DNA of 64,000 nucleotides, from NCBI RefSeq assembly GCF_003428885.1, contig NZ_QQRU01000009.1, positions 1 through 64,000 of the forward strand. Reading direction: 5' to 3'. Under the pieces are notes generated by a model that was given only the letters and a program-made list of their open reading frames with translations, ran no database searches and was not told the origin of the DNA. Positions 8,559 through 17,872 of this stretch are shown one piece after another; position 1 is the first letter of the stretch, and each line of letters starts with the position of its first letter. The DNA is from Streptococcus sp. LQJ-218 (GTDB lineage Bacteria > Bacillota > Bacilli > Lactobacillales > Streptococcaceae). Both the position numbers and the translations under genes were made by a program.

Positions 8559-9737
8559 ATCTTTCACTTCAACTGGGGTAGCAGACTCTTCTGCTCCATT
8601 TTCAAGACGAACCATGAGGGCTGACTTAATTGGATTGTGTTGTTCATCAATAGTCATGACCCCTGTGACTCCTTCAAAATCTTTCAATTGGCCGAGATTT
8701 TTGGCAACCTCAGTTGAGTCTGAAGCATTCTTAGAAGCTTCTGCCACCATATAAACTGAATCATAAGCAAGAGCCGCAAACATATTTGGAACTTCTGCAT
8801 ATTCTTTCTTGTAGTTTTCAATGAAAGCAGCGGCTTTTTCATTCAAGTTGATTTTTGATGAATATCCAGATACAAAATAAACATCGGTTGCATTTTTCTT
8901 ATCTGAAAGTTTTACGAAGGTTTCGTCACTAAATCCATCTGGTCCAAGAATCGGTTTATTAATTCCCATTTCACGCGCCTGCTTTGTAATGATACCAGTC
9001 TCTGTATAGTAACCAGGCATTACAATCGCATCGTAATCCAAGTCTTTGAAACGAGTCAAGGCTGCTTTGTAGTCTTTATCTCCTGCGATAAAGGTTGATT
9101 CAGCAACGATTTCTCCCTTGTATTTACGTTTGAACTCTGCTGCAATCCCTTGCGCATAGTCTGAAGAGTTATCATAATAGAGGACAACCTTTTTCGCATT
9201 CATATTTTCAGCAGCAAACTGGGCCAAAACTTGACCTTGGAAACTATCTTTAAAGGTCGTTCTAAAGACATAATCTTTAGTTGAACCGTCTTTATTTGTT
9301 GTCAAATCATCCTGTGTCCCAGATGGGGTCAAAAGAGGAACCCCTGTCTTTTGAGATTCTAGGCTTGATGCTGCTGTCGCACCGGAAGTAGCTGGTCCAA
9401 TAATGGTCGTTACTTGACTTTGAACAGCAAGGTTTGTGGCTGTAGTTGACGCTTCAGCAATCTCAGATTTATTATCTTTAGCCACCAACTCTAGTTTCTT
9501 GCCATCAACACCACCCTTGTCGTTAATTTCCTTAACAGCAAGTCTAATTCCATTATACTCAGCAGTACCATAAGCTGCTACTGCACCGGAAAGCTCCATA
9601 TTGACACCAATTTTGATAGTGTCTGCTCCCATTTTATTTCCTTTAGCATTGGCTGTGACATCTGGCGACTGTCCACACGCTGCCAAGCTCATAAGGACTA
9701 ACAAAGAAAAAGCTCCTTGAGCAATTTTTTTTATCAT
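8556..9737 (-). CDS. livJ: Branched-chain amino acid-binding lipoprotein LivJ
   Basis: The extracellular receptor that delivers Leu/Ile/Val to LivHM. It has 393 residues, with a lipoprotein signal peptide ending in the lipobox LAAC (Cys about 21), then a Peripla_BP_6 fold (IKIGVNMELSGAVAAYG near residue 41, GPATSGATAASS near 114). It is first in the operon, downstream of a sigma-A promoter whose spacer contains a CodY-like box, matching known CodY control of branched-chain amino acid uptake in streptococci. Confidence 0.92.
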   Translation of the reverse strand: MIKKIAQGAFSLLVLMSLAACGQSPDVTANAKGNKMGADTIKIGVNMELSGAVAAYGTAEYNGIRLAVKEINDKGGVDGKKLELVAKDNKSEIAEASTTATNLAVQSQVTTIIGPATSGATAASSLESQKTGVPLLTPSGTQDDLTTNKDGSTKDYVFRTTFKDSFQGQVLAQFAAENMNAKKVVLYYDNSSDYAQGIAAEFKRKYKGEIVAESTFIAGDKDYKAALTRFKDLDYDAIVMPGYYTETGIITKQAREMGINKPILGPDGFSDETFVKLSDKKNATDVYFVSGYSSKINLNEKAAAFIENYKKEYAEVPNMFAALAYDSVYMVAEASKNASDSTEVAKNLGQLKDFEGVTGVMTIDEQHNPIKSALMVRLENGAEESATPVEVKD

Positions 9738-9773
9738 AATCGTCTCCTTATTGCGAATAATGTAATAAATACT

Positions 9774-9802
9774 AATATACAGAATTATCTGAATATTGTC
9801 AA
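9774..9802 (-). promoter_or_regulatory. liv operon promoter with CodY-like box
   Basis: TTGACA (9802-9797), 17-nt spacer, TATATT (9779-9774). Positions 9783-9797 read AATTATCTGAATATT, matching the CodY consensus AATTTTCWGAAAATT at 13 of 15 positions and filling the promoter spacer, which suggests repression by CodY when branched-chain amino acids are plentiful. Confidence 0.75.
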
Positions 9803-9820
9803 CATAAAAAACGCATTCTT

Positions 9821-10087
9821 TTACATGATTGCGTTTTCATCTCGATAGAGATTCCCAACAAAGGGTGTCTCCAACTCTTGGATATGACAGACTTTAACTT
9901 TTTTAATAAATTTTTCCTTGCTCAAGCGTCCAACCAATTGCTCCACTTCTTGAGTTGAAACATAGAGTTGTAAGTAACGATGTTTTTTGGAATGATAGGT
10001 AATATCTCCATAATCCTGCAGTTTTTTTGCATCACGATTATAGTAAAGATAGATAATCAAGCCAGATCGATTGACTTTTTCAAACAT
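9821..10087 (-). CDS. YlbG/DUF2129 family small protein
   Basis: An 88-residue cytoplasmic protein of the YlbG (DUF2129) family, recognised from the N-terminal RSGLIIYLYYNRDAKKLQDYG and the central KKHRYLQLYV pattern. The family is widespread in Firmicutes and has no established biochemical function. A clear AAAGAGGAT ribosome site precedes the ATG. It lies between clpP and the liv operon, with a terminator separating it from clpP. Confidence 0.8.
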   Translation of the reverse strand: MFEKVNRSGLIIYLYYNRDAKKLQDYGDITYHSKKHRYLQLYVSTQEVEQLVGRLSKEKFIKKVKVCHIQELETPFVGNLYRDENAIM

Positions 10088-10126
10088 GATAAATCCTCTT
10101 TCTAAGAAATCTCTCCCTATTATACC

Positions 10127-10153
10127 AAAAAAAGCAAACCCAGTCGAGTTTAC
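10127..10153 (-). terminator. clpP terminator
   Basis: GTAAACTC/GGGTTTGC stem (8 bp with G-U pairs, loop GACT) followed on the minus strand by CTTTTTTTGG. Confidence 0.75.
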
Positions 10154-10165
10154 CTTCTTTGATTA

Positions 10166-10756
10166 TTAGTTCAATGAATTGTTGGCCATGATTTCATCAA
10201 TAAAGCCATATTCAAGCGTTTCTTGAGCGCTCATCCAGTAATCACGTTCAGCATCTGCGTGGATTTGCTCAACTGTTTTACCAGAATTATCTGCAAGAAT
10301 TTGCTCCAAAATCTTACGAGTTTTAAGCAAGTGTTCAGCAGCAATCGCCATATCCGTTTGCTGTGTACCACCACCTGTACCACCCATTGGTTGGTGAATC
10401 ATGTATTCAGCATTTGGAAGCATGAAACGTTTGCCTTTTGCTCCACTTGATGCGATGACTGTTCCCATAGATGCGGCCATGCCCATAACAATGGTTTGGA
10501 CATCTGCCTTAATAAAGTTCATGGTATCAACGATTGCCAAACCAGCTGAAACGGAACCACCAGGTGTATTGACATAAAGGTAAATATCTTTTGTACTATC
10601 TTGGGCATCTAAGAAAAGCAATTGGGCAATAACTGAGTTAGCCATATTGTCTTCAACTGGACCTGTCAGCATAATGATGCGGTCTTTGAGAAGACGTGAG
10701 TAAATATCGTATGAACGTTCTCCACGGCTTGTTTGTTCAATAACTACAGGAATCAT
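10166..10756 (-). CDS. clpP: ATP-dependent Clp protease proteolytic subunit ClpP
   Basis: Forms the tetradecameric proteolytic chamber that works with Clp ATPases in protein quality control and competence/virulence regulation. At 196 residues it has normal ClpP length. The catalytic triad is visible: Ser in GMAASMG (about 96), His in MIHQPMGG (about 121) and Asp in AERDYWM (about 172). It is monocistronic, with a terminator downstream and an upstream promoter overlapping a perfect CtsR operator, which indicates heat-shock control. Confidence 0.96.
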   Translation of the reverse strand: MIPVVIEQTSRGERSYDIYSRLLKDRIIMLTGPVEDNMANSVIAQLLFLDAQDSTKDIYLYVNTPGGSVSAGLAIVDTMNFIKADVQTIVMGMAASMGTVIASSGAKGKRFMLPNAEYMIHQPMGGTGGGTQQTDMAIAAEHLLKTRKILEQILADNSGKTVEQIHADAERDYWMSAQETLEYGFIDEIMANNSLN

Positions 10757-10810
10757 TTATTTCTCCTTTTGAGTTTTAATTTTGTTAGTCAAATGACTGA
10801 AGATAAGACT

Positions 10811-10840
10811 ATTATAATATATTGGTCAAAAAAGGTCAAA
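10811..10840 (-). promoter_or_regulatory. clpP promoter overlapped by a perfect CtsR operator
   Basis: Plus-strand 10824-10840 reads GGTCAAA-AAA-GGTCAAA, the CtsR heptad repeat. On the minus strand the same bases supply the -35 TTGACC, followed after 17 nt by TATAAT (10816-10811). Repressor binding would therefore block the -35 directly. Confidence 0.88.
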
Positions 10841-10929
10841 TTTTTGCTCTGCTTTCATTAGACAGAAACAAAAATTCAACCTCCTTTCGTAACTGGAAAT
10901 TCTTTTCCAAGTCGTTCTTCTTTACGATC

Positions 10930-11559
10930 TTATTTCGTACCGAACAAGCGGTCTCCAGCATCTCCAAGGCCTGGAACGATATAACCGTGTTCGTTCAAGC
11001 GTTCATCCAAGGCTGCTGTAAAGATTTCTACATCTGGATGAGCTTCTTGAAGGGCTTTGACGCCTTCTGGAGCAGCGACAAGGCAGACAAATTTGATATT
11101 TGATGCGCCACGTTTTTTAAGCGAGTCAACAGCCAAGATTGCTGAACCACCTGTTGCGAGCATTGGGTCTACTACAAAAATTTGACGTTGGTCAATATCT
11201 TCAGGCAATTTTACCAAGTATTCAACTGGTTGAAGTGTTTCTTCATCACGATACATACCGATGTGACCAACTTTAGCAGCTGGAACCAAGCTCAAGAGGC
11301 CATCAACCATCCCGATACCTGCACGCAAGATGGGAACAATAGCCAATTTCTTACCTGCCAATTGTTTTTGAACTGTTTTTGTGATTGGCGTTTCGATTTC
11401 TACATCTTCAAGTGGAAGATCACGAAGTACTTCATACCCCATCAACATTGCAATCTCATCTACTAGCTCACGAAAAGCTTTTGTAGAAGTATCTGTACGA
11501 CGCAAGATTGACAATTTGTGTTGAATCAGTGGATGATTAATGACTTCAATTTTTCCCAT
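10930..11559 (-). CDS. upp: Uracil phosphoribosyltransferase
   Basis: Converts uracil plus PRPP to UMP in pyrimidine salvage. I place the start at the ATG encoding [11 protein letters not shown] (11559), which has AAGGAAT upstream and gives 209 residues, the standard length; an in-frame start seven codons earlier is less likely. The PRPP-binding loop is [11 protein letters not shown] (about 129-139), and the C-terminal uracil-binding [17 protein letters not shown] is intact. An extended -10 (TGGTATAAT, 11593-11601) lies upstream. Confidence 0.95.
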   Translation of the reverse strand: MGKIEVINHPLIQHKLSILRRTDTSTKAFRELVDEIAMLMGYEVLRDLPLEDVEIETPITKTVQKQLAGKKLAIVPILRAGIGMVDGLLSLVPAAKVGHIGMYRDEETLQPVEYLVKLPEDIDQRQIFVVDPMLATGGSAILAVDSLKKRGASNIKFVCLVAAPEGVKALQEAHPDVEIFTAALDERLNEHGYIVPGLGDAGDRLFGTK

Positions 11560-11592
11560 TTTTGGAATTCCTTCTTTCAATTTATTCTTCTT

Positions 11593-11601
11593 ATTATACC
11601 A
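11593..11601 (-). promoter_or_regulatory. Extended -10 promoter element upstream of upp
   Basis: Minus-strand TGGTATAAT, about 35 nt before the upp start, with no clear -35. Confidence 0.55.
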
Positions 11602-11647
11602 AAAAATGGTTTAAAAATCTTTCTAGACTATTTATTTTCGATAATTT

Positions 11648-12115
11648 TTACATTAAATCTGCCTCTTTCAGAGCTTGTTGTACTGTCTCAAGTGGTAAAT
11701 GGGTCAATTCTGTCCCTTTTTCTTGATAAAGGTATTTGGCATAGTCATCCATTCGGTACTGGTTGATATAAACTACGCGCTTGCAGCCGACCTGAAGCAA
11801 TTGTTTCGTGCAATTCAGACAAGGAAAATGGGTCACATAGGCTGTAAAACCTTTAGGAACACCACGTTCTGCACCTTGAAGGATAGCATTAACCTCTGCA
11901 TGAAGAGTACGCACACAGTGGCCTTCGATGACCAGACATTCGTGATCAATACAATGCTCGGTTCCTGACACCGAACCATTATAACCAGTGGAAATAACTT
12001 TATTATCCTTTACCAGAATTGCACCCACTTTAGCACGTTTACAAGTGGAACGATTGGCAATTAGTAGGGCTTGGGCTGCAAAATACTCATCCCAGGCCAG
12101 TCTTTTTTCAGTCAT
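11648..12115 (-). CDS. Deoxycytidylate (dCMP) deaminase, ComEB-like
   Basis: A zinc-dependent deaminase, 155 residues, converting dCMP to dUMP for thymidylate synthesis. The active-site signatures are HAEVNAILQ (His/Glu, about 71-79) and PCLNCTKQL (two zinc-binding Cys, about 98-106). Homologues are annotated comEB because the B. subtilis gene lies in the late competence comE operon; no comEA or comEC is present here. It starts 18 bases after the TetR gene ends, so the two are probably co-transcribed. Confidence 0.9.
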   Translation of the reverse strand: MTEKRLAWDEYFAAQALLIANRSTCKRAKVGAILVKDNKVISTGYNGSVSGTEHCIDHECLVIEGHCVRTLHAEVNAILQGAERGVPKGFTAYVTHFPCLNCTKQLLQVGCKRVVYINQYRMDDYAKYLYQEKGTELTHLPLETVQQALKEADLM

Positions 12116-12133
12116 CTCTTTTCTCCTTTTTCT

Positions 12134-12691
12134 CTATTTTTTAAAAAATGGTAAACCTAAATCCGCAATCTTTTCAGCAGGTACCTTCATGCCATCCTTG
12201 ATCCATTTTAGAAGGACAGAGACGATGGCCGAGCTCCAGAAGGAATGAAGATAAGAGCTGACGCCTTTTGATTTTCCGTGGTATTTTTCCAGAAATTCCT
12301 GCATGGCTTGGACAAAGATTTTTTCCAGATGGTAATCCAAGGCCAGTTGAATCACTCTGGCTTCCTTTCTGGCCTCGCGGAAAAGGTGAACCCAGACCAG
12401 ATAAAGGTCTGTCTTTAAATCATAATGATGGAGTTGTTCCATGATATTGTGAACGCTCCGTTTGAAAACGCTCTCTAAAATTTCCTCTTTGGAATCATAA
12501 TTGCGATAAAAGGCCGCACGCGAAACGCCTGCACGTTTGACCAATTCAGAAATACTAATCTTGGTCAAGTCCTTTTTTTCCAAAAGTTGCAAGAGGGCTG
12601 TTTCGATGGCTTCTCTAGTTAATAAATTGGATTCTTGGTTTGATTTTCTTAGATTTTCAAGTGATTTTTCAGAGATTCTACGTTCAGACAT
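12134..12691 (-). CDS. TetR/AcrR family transcriptional regulator
   Basis: A 185-residue one-domain repressor-type protein. The helix-turn-helix is ISISELVKRAGVSRAAFYRNY (about 45-65) followed by DSKEEIL, a typical TetR arrangement; the C-terminal ligand domain is not recognisable. It is divergent from the DegV gene and just upstream of dCMP deaminase, so either could be a target. The regulated pathway cannot be read from the sequence. Confidence 0.85.
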   Translation of the reverse strand: MSERRISEKSLENLRKSNQESNLLTREAIETALLQLLEKKDLTKISISELVKRAGVSRAAFYRNYDSKEEILESVFKRSVHNIMEQLHHYDLKTDLYLVWVHLFREARKEARVIQLALDYHLEKIFVQAMQEFLEKYHGKSKGVSSYLHSFWSSAIVSVLLKWIKDGMKVPAEKIADLGLPFFKK

Positions 12692-12750
12692 AACATTTTC
12701 TTTCTACTTGTCACAACAGACGGATAAGGCTTTTGTTTCAAGGGCTTTCA

Positions 12751-12759
12751 TGATATAAT
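12751..12759 (+). promoter_or_regulatory. Extended -10 promoter for the DegV gene
   Basis: TGATATAAT, 56 nt before the chosen ATG. A possible TTTTGT -35 lies 17 nt upstream (12731-12736). Confidence 0.6.
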
Positions 12760-12815
12760 TGTAAAAAAAGACAGAACCTTTGTCAATGTATAAATGGCAA
12801 AGATGGAGAATTTCT

Positions 12816-13661
12816 ATGACTTGGAAGATTATTGCTGACTCTGGTTGTGATTATCGTCAGCTGGAAACACCAGCTATTGACACGACCTTTGTCAGTGTTC
12901 CCTTAACCATTCAAGTAGCTGATCAGGTCTTTGTGGATGATGCCAGTCTTGATATTGACCAAATGATGGAAACCATGTATGCAACTGCAGAAGCTTCAAA
13001 ATCAGCTTGTCCAAGCCCAGATGATTATTTGCGAGCATTTGAAGGAGCCAAAAACATTTTCCTAGTAACCATCACAGGGACTCTTTCTGGCAGTCACAAT
13101 AGTGCTCAACTGGCTAAGAATATTTATCTGGAAGAACATCCTGATACTAAGATTCATGTGATTGATAGTTTGTCTGCTGGTGGGGAAGTTGACTTGCTCG
13201 TAGAAAAATTAAACGACTTGATTGACCAGGGCTTATCTTTTGAAGAAGTGGTTGAAGCTATCACTGCCTATCAAGAAAAAACCAAGTTGCTCTTTGTCCT
13301 AGCTAAAGTCGATAACTTGGTGAAGAACGGCCGTTTGAGCAAGCTGATCGGTACGGTAGTTGGCCTGCTCAACATCCGTATGGTTGGAGAAGCTAGTGAA
13401 ACTGGAACTCTCGAATTGCTACAAAAAGCAAGAGGACCAAAGAAATCGATTCAGGCAGCCTATGAAGAGTTGATAAAAGCTGGCTATGCTGGTGGACGCA
13501 TCGTCATTGCTCACCGCAATAATGATAAATTCTGCCAACAGTTCTCAGAGCTCTTACGTGAAACATTCCCACAAGCTGAAATCAAGATTATCCCAACCTC
13601 TGGACTCTGCAGTTTTTATGCAGAAGAGGGTGGACTCCTCATGGGATATGAAATTGATTGA
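12816..13661 (+). CDS. DegV family fatty-acid-binding protein
   Basis: 281 residues, the usual DegV length. Family members (FakB-like) bind a fatty acid for phosphorylation by FakA during incorporation of exogenous fatty acids; the exact ligand of this one is unknown. Diagnostic features are IIADSGCDY at the N-terminus, TITGTLSGSHNSA (about 88-100, fatty-acid carboxyl-binding Thr-Ser region) and HVIDSLSAGG (about 120). The ATG at 12816 is preferred over upstream TTG/ATG codons because GGAGAA sits at the right distance. A hairpin terminator follows. Confidence 0.88.
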   Translation: MTWKIIADSGCDYRQLETPAIDTTFVSVPLTIQVADQVFVDDASLDIDQMMETMYATAEASKSACPSPDDYLRAFEGAKNIFLVTITGTLSGSHNSAQLAKNIYLEEHPDTKIHVIDSLSAGGEVDLLVEKLNDLIDQGLSFEEVVEAITAYQEKTKLLFVLAKVDNLVKNGRLSKLIGTVVGLLNIRMVGEASETGTLELLQKARGPKKSIQAAYEELIKAGYAGGRIVIAHRNNDKFCQQFSELLRETFPQAEIKIIPTSGLCSFYAEEGGLLMGYEID

Positions 13662-13672
13662 TTACATTCTTG

Positions 13673-14897
<1,225 letters not shown>

Positions 14898-14935
14898 TTT
14901 AGTATCTAAGGATGTTAGATAAGAAAGGAACTACT

Positions 14936-15457
14936 TTGGAACATATTATTTTACTAAGAGGCGTTACTCCTAACGGAAAAAATGCTATCCCGAAAATGTC
15001 TTATTTGGTAGATATTTTGACAGAAGCTGGTTTTCAACACGTTCGAACCTATATTCAAAGTGGGAATATCATTCTTGAGAGTGACTCAGATTTAGAAGAA
15101 ATACGAGAACGCGTTCATACTTTGATAAAGGAAAAAATTGGGGCCGACTTAAAAATGGTTATCAAGAATAAGAACGATTTTGAAAAGATTGTTCATGAGA
15201 ATCCATTTAAAGAAGACTATCTTCATGATCGTGTGCATGTAATTCTTTATCAAGGACTTATCCAAAGTCTGCCACTAGAAAAATTGAAAACTGACTACGG
15301 CGAGGAAGAAATCTGTGTAGGCGATTACTGTCTCTACCTCTATCTTCCTAGAACTGCAAAACAAAAAAAGCTCAATACCAACTATCTTGAAAAATTGTTT
15401 GGCGTGGTTCTGACCATGCGAAAGTTAAACGTAGTTGAAAAACTATTAACCAAATAG
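14936..15457 (+). CDS. DUF1697 family protein
   Basis: About 173 residues of the DUF1697 family, recognised from HIILLRGVTPNGKNAIPM-like opening, SYLVDILTEAGFQHVRTYIQ and SGNIILES. The function is unknown. I prefer the TTG at 14936 because AAAGGAA is spaced correctly before it, whereas the ATG at 14912 has AAGG touching the start codon; the longer form (181 aa) cannot be excluded. It follows the flavoprotein gene by under 40 bases and ends in a bidirectional terminator shared with the convergent MerR gene. Confidence 0.75.
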   Translation: MEHIILLRGVTPNGKNAIPKMSYLVDILTEAGFQHVRTYIQSGNIILESDSDLEEIRERVHTLIKEKIGADLKMVIKNKNDFEKIVHENPFKEDYLHDRVHVILYQGLIQSLPLEKLKTDYGEEEICVGDYCLYLYLPRTAKQKKLNTNYLEKLFGVVLTMRKLNVVEKLLTK

Positions 15458-15472
15458 TACTTGAAACCAGAA

Positions 15473-15508
15473 AAAATCAGCAGAGGTAACTCCGCTGATT
15501 TTTATTTT
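15473..15508. terminator. Bidirectional terminator between DUF1697 and MerR genes
   Basis: AAAATCAGC/GCTGATTTT stem with T-rich flanks in both directions. Confidence 0.8.
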
Positions 15509-16242
15509 GTCTGTGTCTGAACGTAAGCCGCAATGACATCTGATGTGTACTGGGCTGTACCAGGTCCAAATTTGTCAATGTTCTCCTTAAACTCAGGGTT
15601 GTAGACGTATCCTTTACCGATATGTCCGAAGACTTCAATAGAGCAGTCAAATCCATAAGTGCGAATGGCTTGCAAGAGTTTGCCTGCTTCTTCTTGGTTT
15701 TCAGACGCTGTTATCGGTAGACCAGCTTGAAGATTTTGTGCCAATGTTTGAAAGACTTGATTGAAGGCAGCCGTAGCCTCATCTTCGCGGCCTTTTTGGC
15801 GCTCGAGCGCTTCTCCCATGACTTCTTGTCCATATTTCTCTACCGCCTCTTGGTGGTATTTCTGATGGTCTTGATAACTAAATCCAGTGAATTTTTCCTC
15901 AATGGTCATTTTTCTTTCTCCTTTTTGTTCTTGAATGGTTTTTTGCAAGGTGGAAATCAAGGTATCCAGATGTTGCCTTTCTCGAGTTAGATAGTCCAAC
16001 TGTCTGGTCAAATGGGGCAATAAATCTGTCCTTTCTTCCTTTAACAGCTCTGCTATTTTTTCTAAAGAAAAGCCTAGATATTTATAGTAAAGAATAACCT
16101 GAAGGCGTTCTAAATCCTCCTGACTGTAGGTTCGATAGCCATTTTCCGATTTTAAAGGAACCAAAAGTCCTATCTTATCGTAGTGGTACAGGGTCTTGAC
16201 AGAGACACCCGAAAGCTGCGCAGCTTCTTTTATATGGTACAT
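15502..16242 (-). CDS. MerR family regulator with TipAS ligand domain
   Basis: 246 residues. The N-terminal winged helix is clear (YHIKEAAQLSGVSVKTLYHYDKIGLL, split here as KEAAQLSGVSVKTLYHYD), followed by a dimerisation helix (about 75-110) and a C-terminal TipAS-type domain (about 120-245, with SYQDHQKYHQEAVEKYG). TipA proteins bind thiopeptides or other bulky drugs and activate transcription. Its own promoter has the over-long 19-bp spacer expected for MerR-type activation, so autoregulation is likely. The inducer is unknown. Confidence 0.87.
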   Translation of the reverse strand: MYHIKEAAQLSGVSVKTLYHYDKIGLLVPLKSENGYRTYSQEDLERLQVILYYKYLGFSLEKIAELLKEERTDLLPHLTRQLDYLTRERQHLDTLISTLQKTIQEQKGERKMTIEEKFTGFSYQDHQKYHQEAVEKYGQEVMGEALERQKGREDEATAAFNQVFQTLAQNLQAGLPITASENQEEAGKLLQAIRTYGFDCSIEVFGHIGKGYVYNPEFKENIDKFGPGTAQYTSDVIAAYVQTQTK

Positions 16243-16262
16243 GATTTCCTCCTTACACTAAT

Positions 16263-16293
16263 AGTATAACCCCTCCCCTTAGGTCAAAGTCAA
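16263..16293 (-). promoter_or_regulatory. MerR-type promoter with 19-bp spacer
   Basis: Minus strand: TTGACT (16293-16288), 19-nt spacer, TATACT (16268-16263), then GGAGG before the MerR ATG. The spacer contains ACCTAAGGGGAGGGGT, an imperfect dyad. A 19-nt spacer is the classic substrate for DNA distortion by MerR proteins. Confidence 0.7.
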
Positions 16294-16353
16294 GCGTTTT
16301 TGCTAAATCTTTAAACTTTTTGAGAAGGGGCTAAAAGCCTGAAAATGGTTTTC

Positions 16354-16382
16354 TTGACAGACCTTAGAAAACATGATAGGAT
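16354..16382 (+). promoter_or_regulatory. Promoter of the NSS transporter gene
   Basis: TTGACA (16354-16359), 17-nt spacer, TAGGAT (16377-16382). It leaves a leader of about 100 nt. Confidence 0.65.
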
Positions 16383-16427
16383 AGTCAAGTCTATCAATCA
16401 AAAGGAAGGCTCATTTTGAGTACTGAT

Positions 16428-16463
16428 GAGGCTATTTGCCAAGGGCAGTGGCTTTTTCTTTTG
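16428..16463 (+). other. Possible attenuator hairpin in the NSS leader
   Basis: GAGGCTATTTGCC AAG GGCAGTGGC followed by TTTTTCTTTT just before the ribosome site: inner TGCC/GGCA stem, outer GCTA/TGGC pairing. It could act as a conditional terminator; no known riboswitch motif is recognised. Confidence 0.35.
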
Positions 16464-16488
16464 GAACACTAATTTTAGGAGTTTAACT

Positions 16489-17829
16489 ATGTCTGAAAAA
16501 TCGCAATGGGGCTCAAAACTTGGCTTTATCCTTGCCTCTGCTGGTTCTGCTATTGGTCTTGGAGCCGTTTGGAAGTTCCCTTACATGACTGCCGCCAACG
16601 GTGGGGGAGGCTTTTTACTGGTCTTTCTCATCTCAACAATTTTAATTGGTTTTCCACTTTTACTTGCTGAGTTTGCTCTTGGTCGAAGTGCGGGCGTGTC
16701 AGCAATCAAAACCTTTGGAAAATTAGGTGATAACAAGAACTACAACTTTATCGGTTGGATTGGTGCCTTTGCCCTTTTCATCCTCTTATCTTTCTACAGT
16801 GTTATCGGGGGATGGGTTTTAGTTTATCTAGGTATCGCTATTGCTAAAGCCTTCCAAGTTGGGATTAGCAGTGATTATGCCCAGCTCTTCACAGATATTA
16901 TTTCAAATCCTTGGATTGCCCTTGGGTCTCAAGCTCTTTTTATCTTCCTAAACATCTTTATTGTATCTAAGGGAGTCCAAAAAGGAATTGAAAGAGCATC
17001 GAAAGTTATGATGCCCCTCCTCTTTATCATCTTTGTCATTATTATCGGGCGCTCTCTTAGCTTGCCAAATGCTATGGAAGGTGTCGTATACTTCCTCAAA
17101 CCTGACTTTTCAAAACTGACCAGTGCTGGCCTCCTCTATGCTCTGGGGCAATCTTTCTTTGCATTATCGCTCGGTGTTACGGCCATGTTGACCTATGCTT
17201 CTTACCTAGATAAGAAAACCAATCTGGTCCAATCAGGTATGTCTATCGTTGCCATGAACATTTCTGTATCAATCATGGCAGGACTCGCTATTTTTCCAGC
17301 TATGTCAGCATTTAATATCCAGTCTGAAGGTGGTCCGAGTCTCCTCTTTATCGTCTTGCCCCAACTCTTTGACAAGATGCCTTTTGGAACCATTTTCTAC
17401 ATCCTCTTCCTCTTGCTCTTCCTCTTTGCGACGATTACTTCTTCTGTCGTGATGCTGGAAATTAATGTTGGAAATATCACAGACCAAGATAACGAAAAAC
17501 GTAATAAATGGAGTCTTATTTTAGGTATCTTGACCTTTATCTTTGGTATCCCTTCGGCCCTATCTTACGGTGTCATGGCGGATGTTCAAATCTTTGGGAA
17601 AACCTTCTTTGATGCTATGGATTTCTTGGTTTCCAACCTTCTCATGCCTTTTGGTGCTCTCTGCTTGTCTCTTTTTACAGGCTATATCTTTAAAAAGGCT
17701 CTTGCTATGGAGGAACTCCATCTTGATGAAACACCGTGGAAACAAGGATTTTTCCAAGTCTGGCTCTTCCTTCTTCGTTTCATCATTCCAATCATCATCA
17801 TCGTGGTCTTTATTGCCCAATTTATGTAA
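16489..17829 (+). CDS. Neurotransmitter:sodium symporter family transporter
   Basis: 446 residues with about 11-12 hydrophobic segments. TM1 has SAGSAIGLGAVWKFPYMTAANGGGGF (unwound substrate/Na+ site, split as SAGSAIGLGAVWKFPYM), the NSS signature. Bacterial relatives (LeuT, MhsT, TnaT) import hydrophobic or aromatic amino acids with sodium; the substrate here is unassigned. The ATG at 16489 has TAGGAG upstream; the longer in-frame ORF from 16426 starts within the leader hairpin and is unlikely. It ends at a hairpin shared with convergent manA. Confidence 0.88.
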   Translation: MSEKSQWGSKLGFILASAGSAIGLGAVWKFPYMTAANGGGGFLLVFLISTILIGFPLLLAEFALGRSAGVSAIKTFGKLGDNKNYNFIGWIGAFALFILLSFYSVIGGWVLVYLGIAIAKAFQVGISSDYAQLFTDIISNPWIALGSQALFIFLNIFIVSKGVQKGIERASKVMMPLLFIIFVIIIGRSLSLPNAMEGVVYFLKPDFSKLTSAGLLYALGQSFFALSLGVTAMLTYASYLDKKTNLVQSGMSIVAMNISVSIMAGLAIFPAMSAFNIQSEGGPSLLFIVLPQLFDKMPFGTIFYILFLLLFLFATITSSVVMLEINVGNITDQDNEKRNKWSLILGILTFIFGIPSALSYGVMADVQIFGKTFFDAMDFLVSNLLMPFGALCLSLFTGYIFKKALAMEELHLDETPWKQGFFQVWLFLLRFIIPIIIIVVFIAQFM

Positions 17830-17837
17830 ATACAAAA

Positions 17838-17872
17838 AAGGACTTGAGTAATGAACTCAGGCCCTTTCTTTT
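17838..17872. terminator. Bidirectional terminator between NSS and manA genes
   Basis: TTGAGT/ACTCAG stem region (AAAGGACTTGAGT ... ACTCAGGCCCTTTC) with A/T tracts on both sides, between convergent stop codons. Confidence 0.65.

Noticed and set aside
16426..16488. Upstream extension of the NSS transporter
   Set aside because: It lies in the structured leader and the ATG at 16489 has the proper TAGGAG site.
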